Origin: Taenia hydatigena
Taxonomy: Eukaryota > Platyhelminthes > Cestoda > Cyclophyllidea > Taeniidae
Direction: 5' to 3'
Assembly (NCBI GenBank): GCA_036345935.2
Contig: JADWOT020000001.1
Coordinates: 26,259,232 to 26,323,231, forward strand
Length of the DNA: 64,000 bases
Shown: positions 12,761 to 25,399 of the stretch, piece after piece
How positions within the stretch are numbered: the first letter of the stretch is position 1
Layout: every line of letters starts with the position of its first letter
Notes under the pieces: model-generated
The model's input: only the letters and a program-made list of their open reading frames with translations
Database searches by the model: none
Told to the model about the DNA's origin: nothing
Program-made: the position numbers and the translations under genes

Positions 12761-12856
12761 ATGGGATGCAGTGCCGTTGGACTGATTGCCTTTATCGCAT
12801 TTTTAGTTGTGTGTCAATCAGCTCACGAGCAGCTATGGCTGATCAAAGGAGAATGA
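12761..12856 (+). pseudogene. Orphan signal-peptide ORF (31 codons)
   Basis: The ORF starts MGCSAVGLIAFIAFLVVCQS: a short start, a strongly hydrophobic core and a small-residue c-region, a convincing secretion signal. It ends after 31 residues. Exon 1 of genes A and B is 79 nt with a phase-1 GT donor; here the equivalent position reads GGCTGATC, with no GT. A TATAAAT lies at 12,740-12,746, only 21 bp upstream, closer than in the active genes. The ORF is kept in copy 2 (44,471-44,566) with V-to-I and A-to-V changes. Read as a detached first exon of a lost antigen gene; a tiny secreted peptide is the alternative. Confidence 0.35.
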
Positions 12857-13069
12857 ATACTGTGCCACCGAATTACACTACCTTTGTGCAGGACGAGCAT
12901 GGATGAAGTCAAGAAACGAGCACACGTGTGCTGTTCGACTAGCAGATGAGGTGTTGTGGCATGCCTAGGGATGTGAACTGTGCTGGTTCAAAGGAACTTC
13001 TAAGACTGCAACGATGAAAATAAAATCACGCAGCCGAACCTTCGATACGGTCATTAGCTGATGCTATGC

Positions 13070-16000
13070 CTAAATTGACACGAAGTTGACTATAAATGAC
13101 AAGTGAGAGAAATTATTGGCGAAAATAATTTCTACGCTTTCGCACAAAGGCGTATGAAATGAGGCGCAATGGGCCGCAGTTGATTTGATCTGGTTTTGAT
13201 CAATAAGCCATACAGCGGGTTACAACCACTTTAGGGCCTTAAAAGACAAAAATCATGCTACTAAGCGCATGGAGTAGAGTTGGTGGCATGCAGACTACTG
13301 TCAAGGCATACCGACTGATGACACGCATGTTGCCGTAGAGTATAAGCTTTTCTTTCAGCAAAACTCCCAAAAGTAGCGCATTTAAGCAAAATTAAAATGG
13401 TTAGGTAGAATGCTCGTCCAACATTTTAGTTCCCGTTTCTGCTTCACTTTAATTTCATGGCATTTTGGTAACTTTTACTAGCCTACCATAGCCCAGCAAC
13501 CATCTTTTCCATTTGAAAGTCCAAACGCTATCCGCTTTGTCTCTAATAACAAGTTTCTTTCTGAAAGTCGATGCACCGAAATTTTTATTTAACGCAATCG
13601 GTACCACCTCACCACTCCTCGTATTTTGAAGCATGGCCAGATAAAAGGAGAGCTAATCCTTTCGACCTTCCTAAGCAGCGATCAAATATGCTAGACAAGG
13701 TAGCACAGAAGGTGGCAAACGGTGCAAAGGTCAAATCTGTCCGTTTGAGTACTCCTCATCATCAGCTCGAACGTCAGTCACGGATTGACTCTTTTTGACT
13801 TGAAGCAATTGAAAACTCACCTCATGTTCACCACATCTACTTTTACATTTCCCTGCAACACACTAATGCACCAATTTGTCCTTCCTACTGTGGACACTTC
13901 AGACACCATCATCATTTTAAAACTCGTTTTTAAATACTGCACATCAGAACGTGCAATGAATGACTCGTCACGTAGCCCTCATTCATTCCACACTCAAGTC
14001 ATTCGTGTTAATGCTGCGTTCCGGTAATGCGACCGAATTGTTTATCACTAAACGCTGTCGAGCACTGCCCAAAACTGGGCTTTCAAACATGCATGCCTAT
14101 TGGCCACGCTAAAAATGTGACGATTTGCGTACATCACCTCAAGATACGGCATCTGATTCGTTTTCTGCCTACCAAAGCGCAAGGGCACGTGCCACAAGCT
14201 CCATTTTCTGATTAGGGCCTCAAAATTGTAGCCCAGTATGCGCCAACACATTGTACATTTCTCGCGATATTTCGCAGATAATGCAATCTGAATCATGCAT
14301 TATTTCTTCTCCTACCACCCACATGTACCCACATAATGCAACACTCGTACGGACCTTCGTCTCGTCTTAGGGTCTTTAACACGTCCAGATGAAGGGACAA
14401 CTTCTGTCTGCTTGTGGAGTCAAGACCAATGTGTGTGTCAATCGTGACCATACAGAACTGGCAGTGTTTTCTTTTGGAATTGTATCTTGCCTATGTTGAT
14501 TTCATGTTTCATTTGGAACCAGCAGCGTTTAAATTGGGTACAAATGCCTATAATCCATCCTTAACTTCTAGCAATGTTCTCGCCTTGCAGTTTTTATGGC
14601 ATGTTGCCTTCTCCTCATTAGAATGAATCGGTTGCCTTCTGTACGCCCACTGTTGCAAATCTGAGGCGCCTATCTTTGATGGCTACTTCCGAGCAGTGCA
14701 AAGGCGCTGTATTCGATGAAATTAACTATGTTGCAGACCACAATGATCTGCTTTCCATTCTTAGCGTCCAGGCATGGAGGTAGCGAAGAGTGAGGCAGAT
14801 GAATATAAGGCATTGACCAGTGTTCAATTTCTTTGACGAAGTCAACTTCGCAGAACGAATCTCTGCGTTCATTTCATATCGAGTCTTCCGTGTGACAGGA
14901 GAGCTGCTGTTGCTGTGCACTTGGAGCCGAGACCTGTGGTGGATCGTATGACGGGTTGAAAGATTCATCAAGAATTGTTGCTACGACAACAAAAGCACAT
15001 TAACAACAATCTCACGCAATCGTCGGTTCCAACATTTAATAGGACTCGAATAAAGAAACATACGCAAGTCGAAGCTCGGTTTAACTCCGTCGGATTCCTT
15101 CTTCGTTTTCAAATTCTTGGATTCATATCAACGAGCTCATAAAGCAGTGGACCTAGATAAAAGCGGTCGAATTCTGTACCAACACAGTTTCACCAATATT
15201 ATGCAGAACAAACATGGAAAACACTAATATAGGAGTGTTTGCGTGCCAACTAAATTGTGGGACCATTTCCCGATTTTATGTCATTGCACACATAATCTGA
15301 TGCTGTGCCTATTTTGCATCAATGGAAAGTGCAAAACTATTAAATATGAAAATAGACCTATTTCATTGTCAGCCTTTTGATTACAAGACCACTTTCCTTG
15401 TGAATATGAAGTTACCATCGCCTCTAAAATTGGCTGAGTGTGATACGTATTTGACGAGATGGAAAGGATATATGGCAAGTCAATTCTTCCCCAATGCTTT
15501 TTGCTTCAACGAGTGACCAAGGAGCTCGTGTGGCATACCGAAAGCTCCGAATTGTGCATGATCATAAGTTGGGATAAAATTAAATTTAAAGAGTGCTCTG
15601 ACAAAAACGAATTTGCATTAATTACAAATTCTAGCTCGTGTGAAATAAAATCCAATATGTGATATGCGCCAACGCAAAACCATAGGCATAAGAAGGTGAT
15701 AAGGAAGGAACGCGAAATACAATATGGTGGGGTAGCAAATCGGCTAAGAATGGTGATGTATATTAATATATTTGTCAAAACGTTATAAGACCGGTGCAAG
15801 ATCTGGTGTGGAGAATTGGCAATGTAAGAAGTCTCCGATTTCACAAAAAGCACTCGCACCCGCAGCGTTATAAATGAGTGCAGGAAATGAGCATACTATA
15901 TATGGCCGATGGAGGAACATTGCAAATGCGCTGCAAGGCATCGAATACGAGAAGATATTTTTGAAGAATCAGTGAACAGAAAGGTGCAATGCATCATATA

Positions 16001-16750
16001 ACAGTTCCAGAGTGACTTCCGATAAGTCGTGGTAGGACAGATATCTCAAATGCATAAATTCACGTGCATTGTTCTGGAATCGACCACTCTTAATGGGATT
16101 GCTAAATGTAGCATTTTGTTGAATTAACGTAGAATTCCTGTAAGACAACGAAAGGAAACAACAGCATGGCTGATGCAAGAGGGCTAAAGGCGTTCCGCTG
16201 AATTCGTGTAAGCTAACTACGCATATTTAATGGCAAGAGTTCCGTTTTTAAATTCAATAGAGTAGCTGCTAAAGCGACACTATAATAAGCACATCATTCT
16301 TCAAGCCCAAACGCCTTAGTTCAATTCGAAGTAAAATAAACCTTTAGATTCGCGCGTTACGAACTCTAATGCTTGCTATGCTAATGTCGACCACTTTTCT
16401 TAGAAGATGAAGCACATGACGTGAGTCAATCAGGATTGACCACCGGCTTTGGTTTGCATTGAACAAAATTATGCGTGCGATTTCGCCTCTAGTAAATCGA
16501 AAGCAAAGTTGTTCAACTTAAGCATTAGTTTGCTACTAAGGACGCCTCATGTTGTCAGCAAAGTTAGTTGCCTAAACGACGAGGTACACTTTCTGGATAG
16601 TGTCAATTGCTTGGCGTAAAAGTAACGCAACGCAAAAGCCAATCCGCTCTTTCATAGCCCATAGGTGTGCTCCATTTTACCTCAATCACGTCTTTGGGCG
16701 TATTCGTAGCAAAAGGGTTGAAGAGTGCGCGCGCATTTACTCATGTAACC
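13070..16750. other. Non-coding block A backbone, near-identical between copies
   Basis: No exon or conserved protein is recognised. It matches 45,150-48,870 almost base for base. Part of it (about 13,070-14,990) has a divergent inverted relative at 36,162-38,050, and 14,400-14,980 also resembles 26,930-27,310 directly. Open frames here, such as 15,506-15,859, are kept only because the DNA is nearly identical. Confidence 0.6.
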
Positions 16751-17713
16751 TATCACGAGATGCACGTGGCGTTTAATTCAAAGCGGGATTTTAGGTCAAA
16801 ATAACGGCATCTCATGGGTGATTTTTGTGTGTGGATCGTTTGCATAAAAACGCTGTGGTCTGTGAGTGCAAGACAGTTGAGATGCTGGAGAACGTTCTTC
16901 GATTTGATTTCGTGATGTTGGTAGCCACCACTCATGTGGGCTGTGGGAAGTGCTGCGGTGTACGATATGCTCTGACTCTGATAAGCATGCGCGAATGATT
17001 GTTTGACCAGCGATGTTATCTGTCTCATTCACAGATTCCTTTTCTTATCTTTGTGCACTGCTTTAAGCCGTGCATGCTGCACGGTCACAAAGGGTAATGA
17101 TATAAAGTCGGCTCTTCTACACGGCGATAGTTTGTGTTTATTTTTACGCAGGAATTGCAATAATTTTATTCATTCTCTATCAAACATTGTAGGCTTTAGC
17201 ATTCTCTGTAGATTTTTGAGCTACCTCTACAATGCTACCCGAGATTGCTGAAATGGTGTTCATCTGCACTTTGGCCACTTAGTCACTTTGCCCTTTCTAG
17301 TGAACTCGCCCACAGCGCTCTAAACTTGCGAATTGCCGAGCTCAGACGGCATGACTCCGTACAATTTGCGCACTCGGTATTGGTTAGCTCATTGTGGATG
17401 ATGCGGCACTGCAATGCGCATTGGCATGGGCTTTGTGGGCTTCTCGCAATGTATGCACATTTACTTTTCTTTTTAAATTCATCCGTTTGCAAATGTGTTT
17501 GTGGTGCAGAATTTTGTGCTGCAGAACATCCTCAGCTAAATATTATTATCCTGGGTGGCACGTAGCAGTTCATTCTTTGATTCTGATAGCACAAAATAGT
17601 AACATCCTCCCGATTATCACCATTATTTTATGGTTCTGCGTCCTTATTTTCCCCATTTGGTGGTCAAGTGAGAAAGTGTACTCGAAGTATGTCATTCATT
17701 GTTTCATTTGAGG

Positions 17714-18031
17714 TGGAGCGAAGTGGGTGCTTACTTCATCGAGTTAACTTCAGACGCTCACGATTTGCGGGAACACCACGCAAGTGTAACTACTCTCTCT
17801 GCAGTAGGAGTTACTGCCCATTGGGCTAAGATGAACCATTTGCTGTTCTCAAATGGCTATCGCGTCCTTGGTAGACTATTTGCCAGTTCGACAATCCTGG
17901 TTACTGCGGAGGGACTGAAGGGTAGAAGCGTCGTTATCTGTCCCACCGAGACGATTGAAGCAAAACCCTTGCTAAGATTGTGCGTGCCATCGCGACGCAC
18001 AAACAAGGGTCATTTTTCGTCGTGGCATTAG
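17714..18031 (+). pseudogene. Degenerate EG95-type FN3 exon (block A copy 1)
   Basis: The open frame reads WSEVGAYFIELTSDAHDLRE, matching WSRIGPDFIELTWNVSELMR of gene A FN3-1. It continues with features of the same domain: SAVGVTAH for TAMGTSY, a MNHLLFSNGY stretch for MNFTVVTDRR, and SSTILVTAEGL for NSTYNVTVDVL. The structural tryptophan of strand B is lost (LTS for LTW) and the LRP motif is gone. No signal exon or flanking introns like those of gene A are visible. An open stretch follows (18,030-18,195) ending PANLSRILRK, conserved in copy 2 but not recognised. Read as a pseudogene exon. Confidence 0.6.
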
Positions 18032-18716
18032 TTGATTTTGTTGCTATAAGCCTGTTTCGGATTTTGTTATATCGCATTACATTATACGCTACAGAAATGC
18101 ATTACACAATAGCTTTACCAGTGCGTCCACCTTTGCGGAATCGTAAGGAAGCACCGGCACAGCCTGCGAATCTTTCACGTATCTTGCGTAAGGGAGTACA
18201 AATGTTTAGCAGGTTTTCTGCTAAAGATCATTACAACCAAAACTTGCGACCTCCACACAAACCTACTCTCTACCGCGGGCTGCTGTGACGCATAGAGAAC
18301 AATCATATAAGTGCATATTGAGGTCGTAAATGATGAACAGAAATGCCACTCCTTTGCTCTTTCTTCCATCCGATGTGTGATGTGCAAAAGAGTTAGGCAG
18401 AGCAATCATACCACATGCGTCAAAATTTTGTCCCCCAATGGTCGTCTAGTCTTGCATCATTAGGCTTTATTTACGAGCTGGTTAAAAGTTTTGCAAGCTA
18501 TTAGGGCAACCTTGATGGTGGGTTTAGCAAAATGATCGCCTACGGTATTGATGCGGAGCGAGATATGATACCGAAATACAAGAATTAATGGCTCAAGTTG
18601 TTGTTTCAAATGTGCCGTGCTTAAAGTATGAACGCAAATGTCAATCTTCACATTTGGTCACGATTGCATAATAAAAGCTGCAGACTGCTAGCAGATGATT
18701 CTTTAGTCAATGTCAA

Positions 18717-19490
18717 ATGCATAAGGATCGCATGAGTGGCAGCGAGCTCGATGCTACAACCACCATGACTTGGTGTGAAATCGCAAGGCTATCACATGCT
18801 CGAGGTGAGGTCCATTTGAGCCATTCACACTGCCTACTACGTGGCAGACATGGTGTGTGTAATCAGCACTACTGTCATGACCAGACGATTAAGCGAAGGA
18901 CAACGCACTCGGTCTGCACAGTTCACAGCTTACAACATGCGCACTCTGAGGCCATTCTCTCGGTGTTGGGCATGAATGGGTCACAAATGAGCGGGCATTA
19001 CACTGAAGCTACAACCTCACCGTCAATGGAGCAGAAGGGGAGAGTGGCATCACGCAGTGTTTGCAGATACACACGCATTAATTGTCTTCAGGAGCACCTA
19101 CACGAGCGACACTGTAGTGATATGCACAAGTTCTCATCTGCTTTACAAATGAATTGCTGTGCCAATTTAGAACCCCACAACACAGCACATCTGATGCTAC
19201 AACCATAACGACGTTGTCAAATGAATCGGCATTTGCTAAACACAAGTGAAATCGCATGGCCGGACGGAGTTTAGCAAACTGTTATACCCTGACACTAACA
19301 ACACGCGACATTGAGTGTGCGTCAAATGAACTGTTCATTGTCCTACCACATAACGTCGTTGTGGAGCTGTGTTGGAAGTGATGAGGCTGTGTAACAACCA
19401 CTAGCGAAGGACACTTTTATTTACTACTTTGGACAGACCAGTAAGCAACGCCGTGTCAAAGGGTTACAGCAGGTGCGGACAATGTATTTC
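18717..19490. repeat. Repeated segment present three times in the window
   Basis: Copies at 50,864-51,640 and 63,199-63,975. It includes the dispersed-repeat core (18,786-18,860). The 163-codon open frame here is broken by the same frameshift in the other two copies, near 51,120 and 63,455, so it is not treated as a gene. Confidence 0.8.
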
Positions 19491-19749
19491 CAGACACATT
19501 CACTTCTCTCTATCATTGGTCTCATCGTTTATGTAGAAGCAAATTAGCACAACCGAGGTGACGACAGTGTAAGCGATCTAGATTTGCCTGCTATCTAGCG
19601 TGTTTTAAATCGAAGTCATTTAAAACATCATGACATTTTCAAGTTGCGATTGATCACACCTTCGTTTCTATTGTCCTTTGGTTCGCTGTTGTGCGCAGAG
19701 TGTGGCTGCAGTGTGCTGCAATGCATTGCAACTGTGTCCGCCCAAAGTG

Positions 19750-20190
19750 GTGATGAGAAGGCAACCCGATGGCTTGTTCAATCCTCCTACGGCCTCTTTG
19801 TCTCAATTTATATCACTTGGTCTTCAAGTACAGGCCTTTTATCAGTATTCCACCTAGTCTTTTTAATTTTTTAGGTTTCTTCCATCCTTGATGATGGATC
19901 TCAAAGTGAAACCAATATACAGTACTCGCTGAGAGAATATTTTGTTTTGTTGCTGCTAGACTAACAAAACAACACGAAATGGCTGAATTTGAATAGAGCA
20001 GAAATTGCCAATTCTATGTGACTCCCACATAGATAATTGCACAATCCTCCCACTCAACTGAGTGCCAGGTGAGCCGTTGTGGTTGACCCAGACAAATGCG
20101 GTGAAGCGCATCAAATGGTGGGTTGAGAGAAGCTTCTAAGAATGGCACAGTGAAACAAGGTTACACGACCGGCTATGTGGGTCAGCCGTC
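19750..20190 (+). repeat. Internal direct repeat of block A, first unit
   Basis: Similar in sequence and order to 21,860-22,295 about 2.1 kb downstream. Both contain GGCTTGTTCAATCCTCC or a close variant, and later GAGTGCCAGGTGAG, TGTGGTTGACCCAGACAA and CATCAAATGGTGGGTTGAGA. Copy 2 has the equivalent pair at about 51,940-52,320 and 53,090-53,525. Non-coding. Confidence 0.75.
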
Positions 20191-20744
20191 TATTTCAATA
20201 TCTTTGGAGAAAAACTCTACGATCAATAAACTGGATGAATGTAGACGTCGCGCAACTCGTATGGATTCGCAGTCGACAGGAAGGGGAGCAGTGTCGACTG
20301 TGGAGTGCAAAGGGTTACAGTAATTGAGAGTTGCCGTTGCACCGAGCATAGTATGACATAAAAATATATTCGTTAGAATTCCTTAAAAAAAGCATATTTT
20401 GTTGCTCTATCCAATGTTTCATCAACCAAAGCTTACTTGATGCAACGAGACGGTTAGGAAGAGAAGATATTTTTGAAGGATCCCAACCACTCCTAACCAG
20501 TCACATTTCGCTTGCGTAGATTTTACTAAGCAAGCCATCAACAACCGTGCCTTTTAGCGGCCTACATAGCTGAAGTTCTTCTAGGCGATGCGAAAGGCGA
20601 CTGCGGTTGGGTTTGGGGAGAAAATATCTGCTCCAACTCAAGGTTCATTTATTCAAAGTCACTAGATTTAAGGATTATTTGCATTCACGGTAGAATATGT
20701 GGGCAGAGTGGCATTTTTTCTCAATCAATTAACGCTGTGAAATG

Positions 20745-21685
20745 GACTTGGTAATGCGGTGATGGTGGAAAAATTAAATGAGTAGAATGATGTGAAAGGC
20801 CAAGAGAGCAACAGACGATTAAACGCGTGCGTGAATTTATCAAAAGAGTGCTTTAATTGCCAGGCTCAGACATGTGCCATGTTGGCTGTTGTGGTTGACC
20901 CAAAGATATGAACTTCTACGTATCCTGTGCAGAGTAAAGTAAGCTCTGTGGTCGTCACGATGAATACAAAATTCATGTGCACTAGCCTGGCCGCAATTGA
21001 TAAAGTGGTGAAGTTGCGGACGACGTGGATGCAAGGCAGCAGCATGTTTGATTGCGAAGGACGTGAGGCGTCATGCTACACACTATCTAGTTTGCATCCT
21101 TCATTCAATTCAAAATGCTTACAAATACGTGATGAAAACAAGCTCGCCAATATGAGAGGTGCACTCGGTAAGGGATTGGTGTAGGCATGTCTTCCTCACC
21201 TCAGGAACAGCAGACGCTGAAGTTGAGCCATGATGCGTGCTGTCGTCTTGCTGCACGAGTTTTTTCGTTCACACCAGCTTAACAGACTATCACCACCTTA
21301 TCAGTTGCAGGTGAGTGAAATTCGGCGGACGAGCTTAATTGAAACACGCAGTGCGGCGAGATGATCTTGACGTTCCCAATTTTGGGCTTTGTGGTAGACA
21401 TTGGCGAATTGATAGCTTGGAAGAAAGTAGTGCGGTTTCGACCACTTAAAAATGTCCCCCGTTGCATTGGAAAACCAAGTCGACATACCACACTCGTGTT
21501 GTCTGGCTTCATTCTAGTGTTTCGGCCAGTGCACCAGCATGGTGGATTTAGTACTGATTCGGTTTGATAGATGAGAAATGCTAGCAAACGCCATCGTGCC
21601 TACCACACGCCCTCTCCTTCAAGTGGTTGCATTGATAGGAGTAGTCAGTATCCACAATCTGGCCGCCACGCGCAGTGGCAAGTCG
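20745..21685. other. Segment present in block A copy 1 only (about 0.94 kb)
   Basis: Copy 2 passes from the equivalent of 20,740 to the equivalent of 21,685 near 52,895. No terminal repeats were recognised and no gene is seen. The open frame at 21,361-21,567 resembles no known family. Confidence 0.55.
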
Positions 21686-21859
21686 AAGCTTAGCATGACC
21701 TCCACTCCAGCATGCGATGACACGAACTCATTCAAGTACAGTCGAGTACTCGTCGATGATAAAGAAAATGCTGTGCATTGAGTGCCCTTTTGTTTGCGAG
21801 AGCATCCAATGTGGAATCACAGTGTGCTCCAAAGGGATGTTAAATGAGTCTTCCTAAGG

Positions 21860-22295
21860 TAGCTGTAGGGACAGATACAGATTGCTTGTTCAATCCTCCC
21901 AAGCCCTCCTTGTCTCAATTATTTTAACCTAGTCTCTTAAGGCAGGCATCAGACCAGCCTTGTCTCTCCAAATTCTTACCAATCGCTCCCATGCGTGAAG
22001 GCGATTCTTCGCACAATACCAATGCACCCTAGTCAGTCATACAACAGTCAACGTGTTGTTGGTGGATTAACAAGGCAATGCGGAGTCCATGAACGTGAAA
22101 AGAGCAAAAGTTCTTCATTCTATGTGACTTTCATGCAGATACTTGCACAATCCTCCCACTCAACTGAGTGCCAGGTGAGGCGTTGTGGTTGACCCAGACA
22201 AGTGAGCTGAAGTGCATCAAATGGTGGGTTGAGAGAAGCTTCTAAGAATGTCACAGTGAAACAAAGTCACTCCACCGGCTACGTGGTTCAGGCAA
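21860..22295 (+). repeat. Internal direct repeat of block A, second unit
   Basis: Partner of 19,750-20,190. The similarity is interrupted by small indels, indicating an old duplication. Confidence 0.75.
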
Positions 22296-23238
22296 AAATT
22301 TCACCGTGGTGTGATGAAACCTTACTAATCCTGAATTGGAGCAATAACTACAGGACTTCCTTGGATGCGTAAAAATGCATGCAAATTTTTGGGGATGTGT
22401 AGGTGATGGGAAGTCAGTGACTAGTCGACTACATGTTCCACAGACATCCAACATGCAGTAGTTGCGGTTCGACTAAGCGTTGCAATATTAAGTTATGTAG
22501 GAATCAAAATCTTGGAGATGGAAACACGACTTGAGAAGCCTCCCATTGTTATGTCTATCATTGGTCATTTGGAAGAGCGAGGTGAGTGACGAGGAAAGGT
22601 GTCTGTAGTCAATCTCAACCATTTAATCGCTTCATGTGCAAATTTGATTGGGGGAGATGGCTTCGTGACCACTCATTCAATGAGGACGTGCAGGTGGGTG
22701 TTGTGTGGTTTCAGAATCCAAGGGCTCGCCATGCGCTCGCTAGTATGGCTTGTTAATGCACACCAAATCAGTCTAACTTGCATGATAGGGAAGTGGGCGA
22801 TATGTGGGTTAGAAGAAATCGGTGCCACATGCCATGCTCTCCGAGATGTGATCTCATTGCTACAGGTGGCAATACCCAGTCGTGTGATCTAACACTTCGT
22901 GGCTACGATTTTGTCCTGCTTTCTGAGGTCTTAGGTGTGTGTGTGTGTCAACAACCTCACAAAAATCCACACCAAGCTGAAGGAGACTGATAGCTCCACC
23001 AGCCAATCCCCTCCACCGTCATTAATAATAAACCATCGTAAGGAATTCTAAAGAAAGCCTACACATTTGCGTTCTACACAAATAGAGCCGTTTTGCACCT
23101 CAATGATGACATGCCTCAAGGTTGGAGTTGAGTCCACCCACGCAACCCATCACGGATTACACAACGTGAGCACAATAAAAGTGCATTTTAGACCAGCACC
23201 ACGGCGTCCCATTGGCTCACTTGAACGTGGCTTATTGC

Positions 23239-23245
23239 TATAAAA
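23239..23245 (+). promoter_or_regulatory. TATA box of gene A1
   Basis: TATAAAA beginning 39 bp before the ATG. The leader motif GATTTGTGAGGA lies at 23,253-23,264, identical to that of B2 and A2. Confidence 0.75.
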
Positions 23246-23277
23246 GCCTTCTGATTTGTGAGGACGAGCCATTCAAC

Positions 23278-25294
23278 ATGCTGAAGATGGTTCTTCAATT
23301 CAGCCTCGTGGTAGTGTTGACCACCCTGTGGGCTGTGGGTGGCGGTGCAGCCAATGGTATGTTTTCTCCAATATTCCACTTTGATAAGCCTGCGTGAATA
23401 GGTGTTTGACAAACACTACAGCTTGCTTTATTGGCCAGCCTCCCTCATTGTCTTCACGCATCACTCTAAGCATTCACTCATTTCGCCGTAGTCCTAAGCC
23501 CATTCCTCACCGCCATTGTGGCATGCATGGAAGGTTGCCATTATAGGTGTGGAAATATATTTCCACATATTTGTGACTCTGACATAACATTGCGTGTCTG
23601 TAACAATGAGGTCTGCTACTTATTACCCTATGCGGCACACACACTGCTTAAGTCATACTGGGTGATGATGGAATGCTTTTGCATCCTTACACTGATTTCA
23701 TGATGTTGGGTACAAATAGTGGACTCTTTTGTGATCAAACGTAAGGTAAAGCGCTAATGCATTTGCTCAACAATGCATCTGTCTTACTTTTCTAGAAGTG
23801 TCAGTGACAAAGGGGCCAAGGGTCGCAGTGTCCAAACTTCCGCCTACCTTCAATTGGAGCCGAATTGGTCCTGACTTCATTGAGTTGACTTGGAATGTTT
23901 CCGAATTAATGAGGGAGGGCGCGAGGGTAATTCGTCTCACTGCCATGGGAACTTCTTACTTCTACTTCGGCATGAACTTTACTGTGGTTACAGATAGGAG
24001 ACTTAGTCTTAGTAATCTAAGACCCAATTCCACCTACAATGTGACCGTGGATGTGCTGTACGCCATTGGCTACAATCGCACTTACACCGATGTTGTCACT
24101 ACACTGCCCAGAAGTAAGCCTGTGCACACATTTCTAATGCACACCTCCATATTCAATTGTTATTCAATGATATGTAATGCTCAAACACGTTTGCTTGACA
24201 ATGCCTCTATCTTGCTTTGTGTGAAGAGTCTTCGCTTCCGTCTTACTTCAATTGGAGCCGAATTGGTCCTGACTTCATTGAGTTGAGTTGGAACGTTACT
24301 AAATTGGAGAAGCTACACGCAAGCGTAATTCGTCTCACTGCGATCGGAATCTCTTACCACTTCTTCGGCATGAACTTTACAGTGATTTCAGACGGGCACC
24401 TCATGCTTAGCCACCTAAGACCCAATTCGCTCTTCAAAGTGATCGTGGAAGTGCTGCACCTTTCTGGCCGCACTCACGTTTACGTCGATTATGTCACAAC
24501 AGGTAACAATGTGCGCGTAATTCTGCTGCATAACTCAGTATTCGATTCGTGATTATTTTAAACACAAGGCTCTGATACGTTTGCTCGACAATGCCTCTAT
24601 CTTTCTTTGTACGCAGAGTCTCCGCTTCCTCCTTACTTCGAATGGAGCCAAATTGGTCCGACCTTCATTCAGTTGAGTTGGAATATTTTCGCATTGGGTA
24701 GCGGCTACGCAGACATAGTCCAGATCTCTGCAACAGGAATCTCATACCACTTCAGCAAGATGACCTTTACAGGATACAGATATGGAAGCCTCACCCTTAA
24801 TGAACTAAGGCCCAGTTCCACCTACAATGTGACTGTGAAAGTGATAAAATTAGGTTATTTCGTCAGAGCCTACCATGATACTGTCACTACAACGTCAAAA
24901 GGTAAGCTTGTGCATACACTTCTAATGCATAACTCCACGTTTTATTCCGTCGTTGCATATTCCGTAGCAATTCGTGAAAGCGGATGTTCATTTTATTGTT
25001 ATGCTTCTGCTAGCAATGTTTACTGCATCGCGCCACATAGTCGCTCCACATATATGTATTTGCATGTACTTTAGCAACACGAATCCCTTCCAAGACTCAC
25101 AGACCTACCGAAAAAAGAGAGTAAGTTGGAGCAATCATTTAGAAGTTTTGTCTGCTGCAGAGATTATCACGACCCATTACTTGCCATCACCGTACTATTC
25201 TTTTCCCACTGTAGACTGCTGCGGTAAGGGGTGTGCGCCAGTCGACCATCATTCGCGTCTGCCCAACGGCAATGTCACATCTCACATTCAATGA
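23278..25294 (+). CDS. Gene A1: secreted three-FN3-domain protein, EG95/45W-type oncosphere antigen family
   Basis: Five exons: 23278-23356, 23796-24113, 24227-24502, 24617-24901, 25215-25294 (79+318+276+285+80 nt; 345 residues plus stop). Every junction is phase 1 with GT..AG ends. Residues 1-24 are a signal peptide (MLKMVLQFSLVVVLTTLWAV). FN3-1, -2 and -3 occupy about 27-132, 133-224 and 225-319. Each begins with W-S and carries FIELTW, FIELSW or FIQLSW plus an LRPxS motif near its end. Eleven N-glycosylation sequons are visible, six in FN3-1. The last exon gives a short tail starting DCCGKGCAPVDHH with three cysteines and no hydrophobic anchor, unlike EG95, so the protein is probably released. 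The three FN3 exons resemble each other, including bordering intron sequence, so they arose by tandem exon duplication. Known family members have one or two FN3 domains as far as I recall. Confidence 0.9.
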
Positions 25295-25357
25295 CTCCAT
25301 CGTCACAAACACAAGCTTCTCTTATGCTCGCTTCATTCCTCTCACTTTTGCTTCAAT

Positions 25358-25363
25358 AATAAA
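25358..25363 (+). terminator. Poly(A) signal of gene A1
   Basis: AATAAA 64 bases after the stop codon; conserved in A2 at 56,615-56,620. Confidence 0.7.
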
Positions 25364-25399
25364 GTCTTGGTAATGGTCACCTCCTCTGTTGTTAAACGC

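Noticed and set aside
15506..15859. 117-codon minus-strand ORF kept in copy 2 (47,585-47,938)
   Set aside because: The surrounding non-coding DNA is equally conserved between copies, so the open frame carries no extra signal; no known domain.
18717..19208. 163-codon ORF, the longest single open frame
   Set aside because: The other two copies of the same DNA (50,864 and 63,199) are frameshifted at the same point, it overlaps the dispersed repeat, and it has no recognisable domain.
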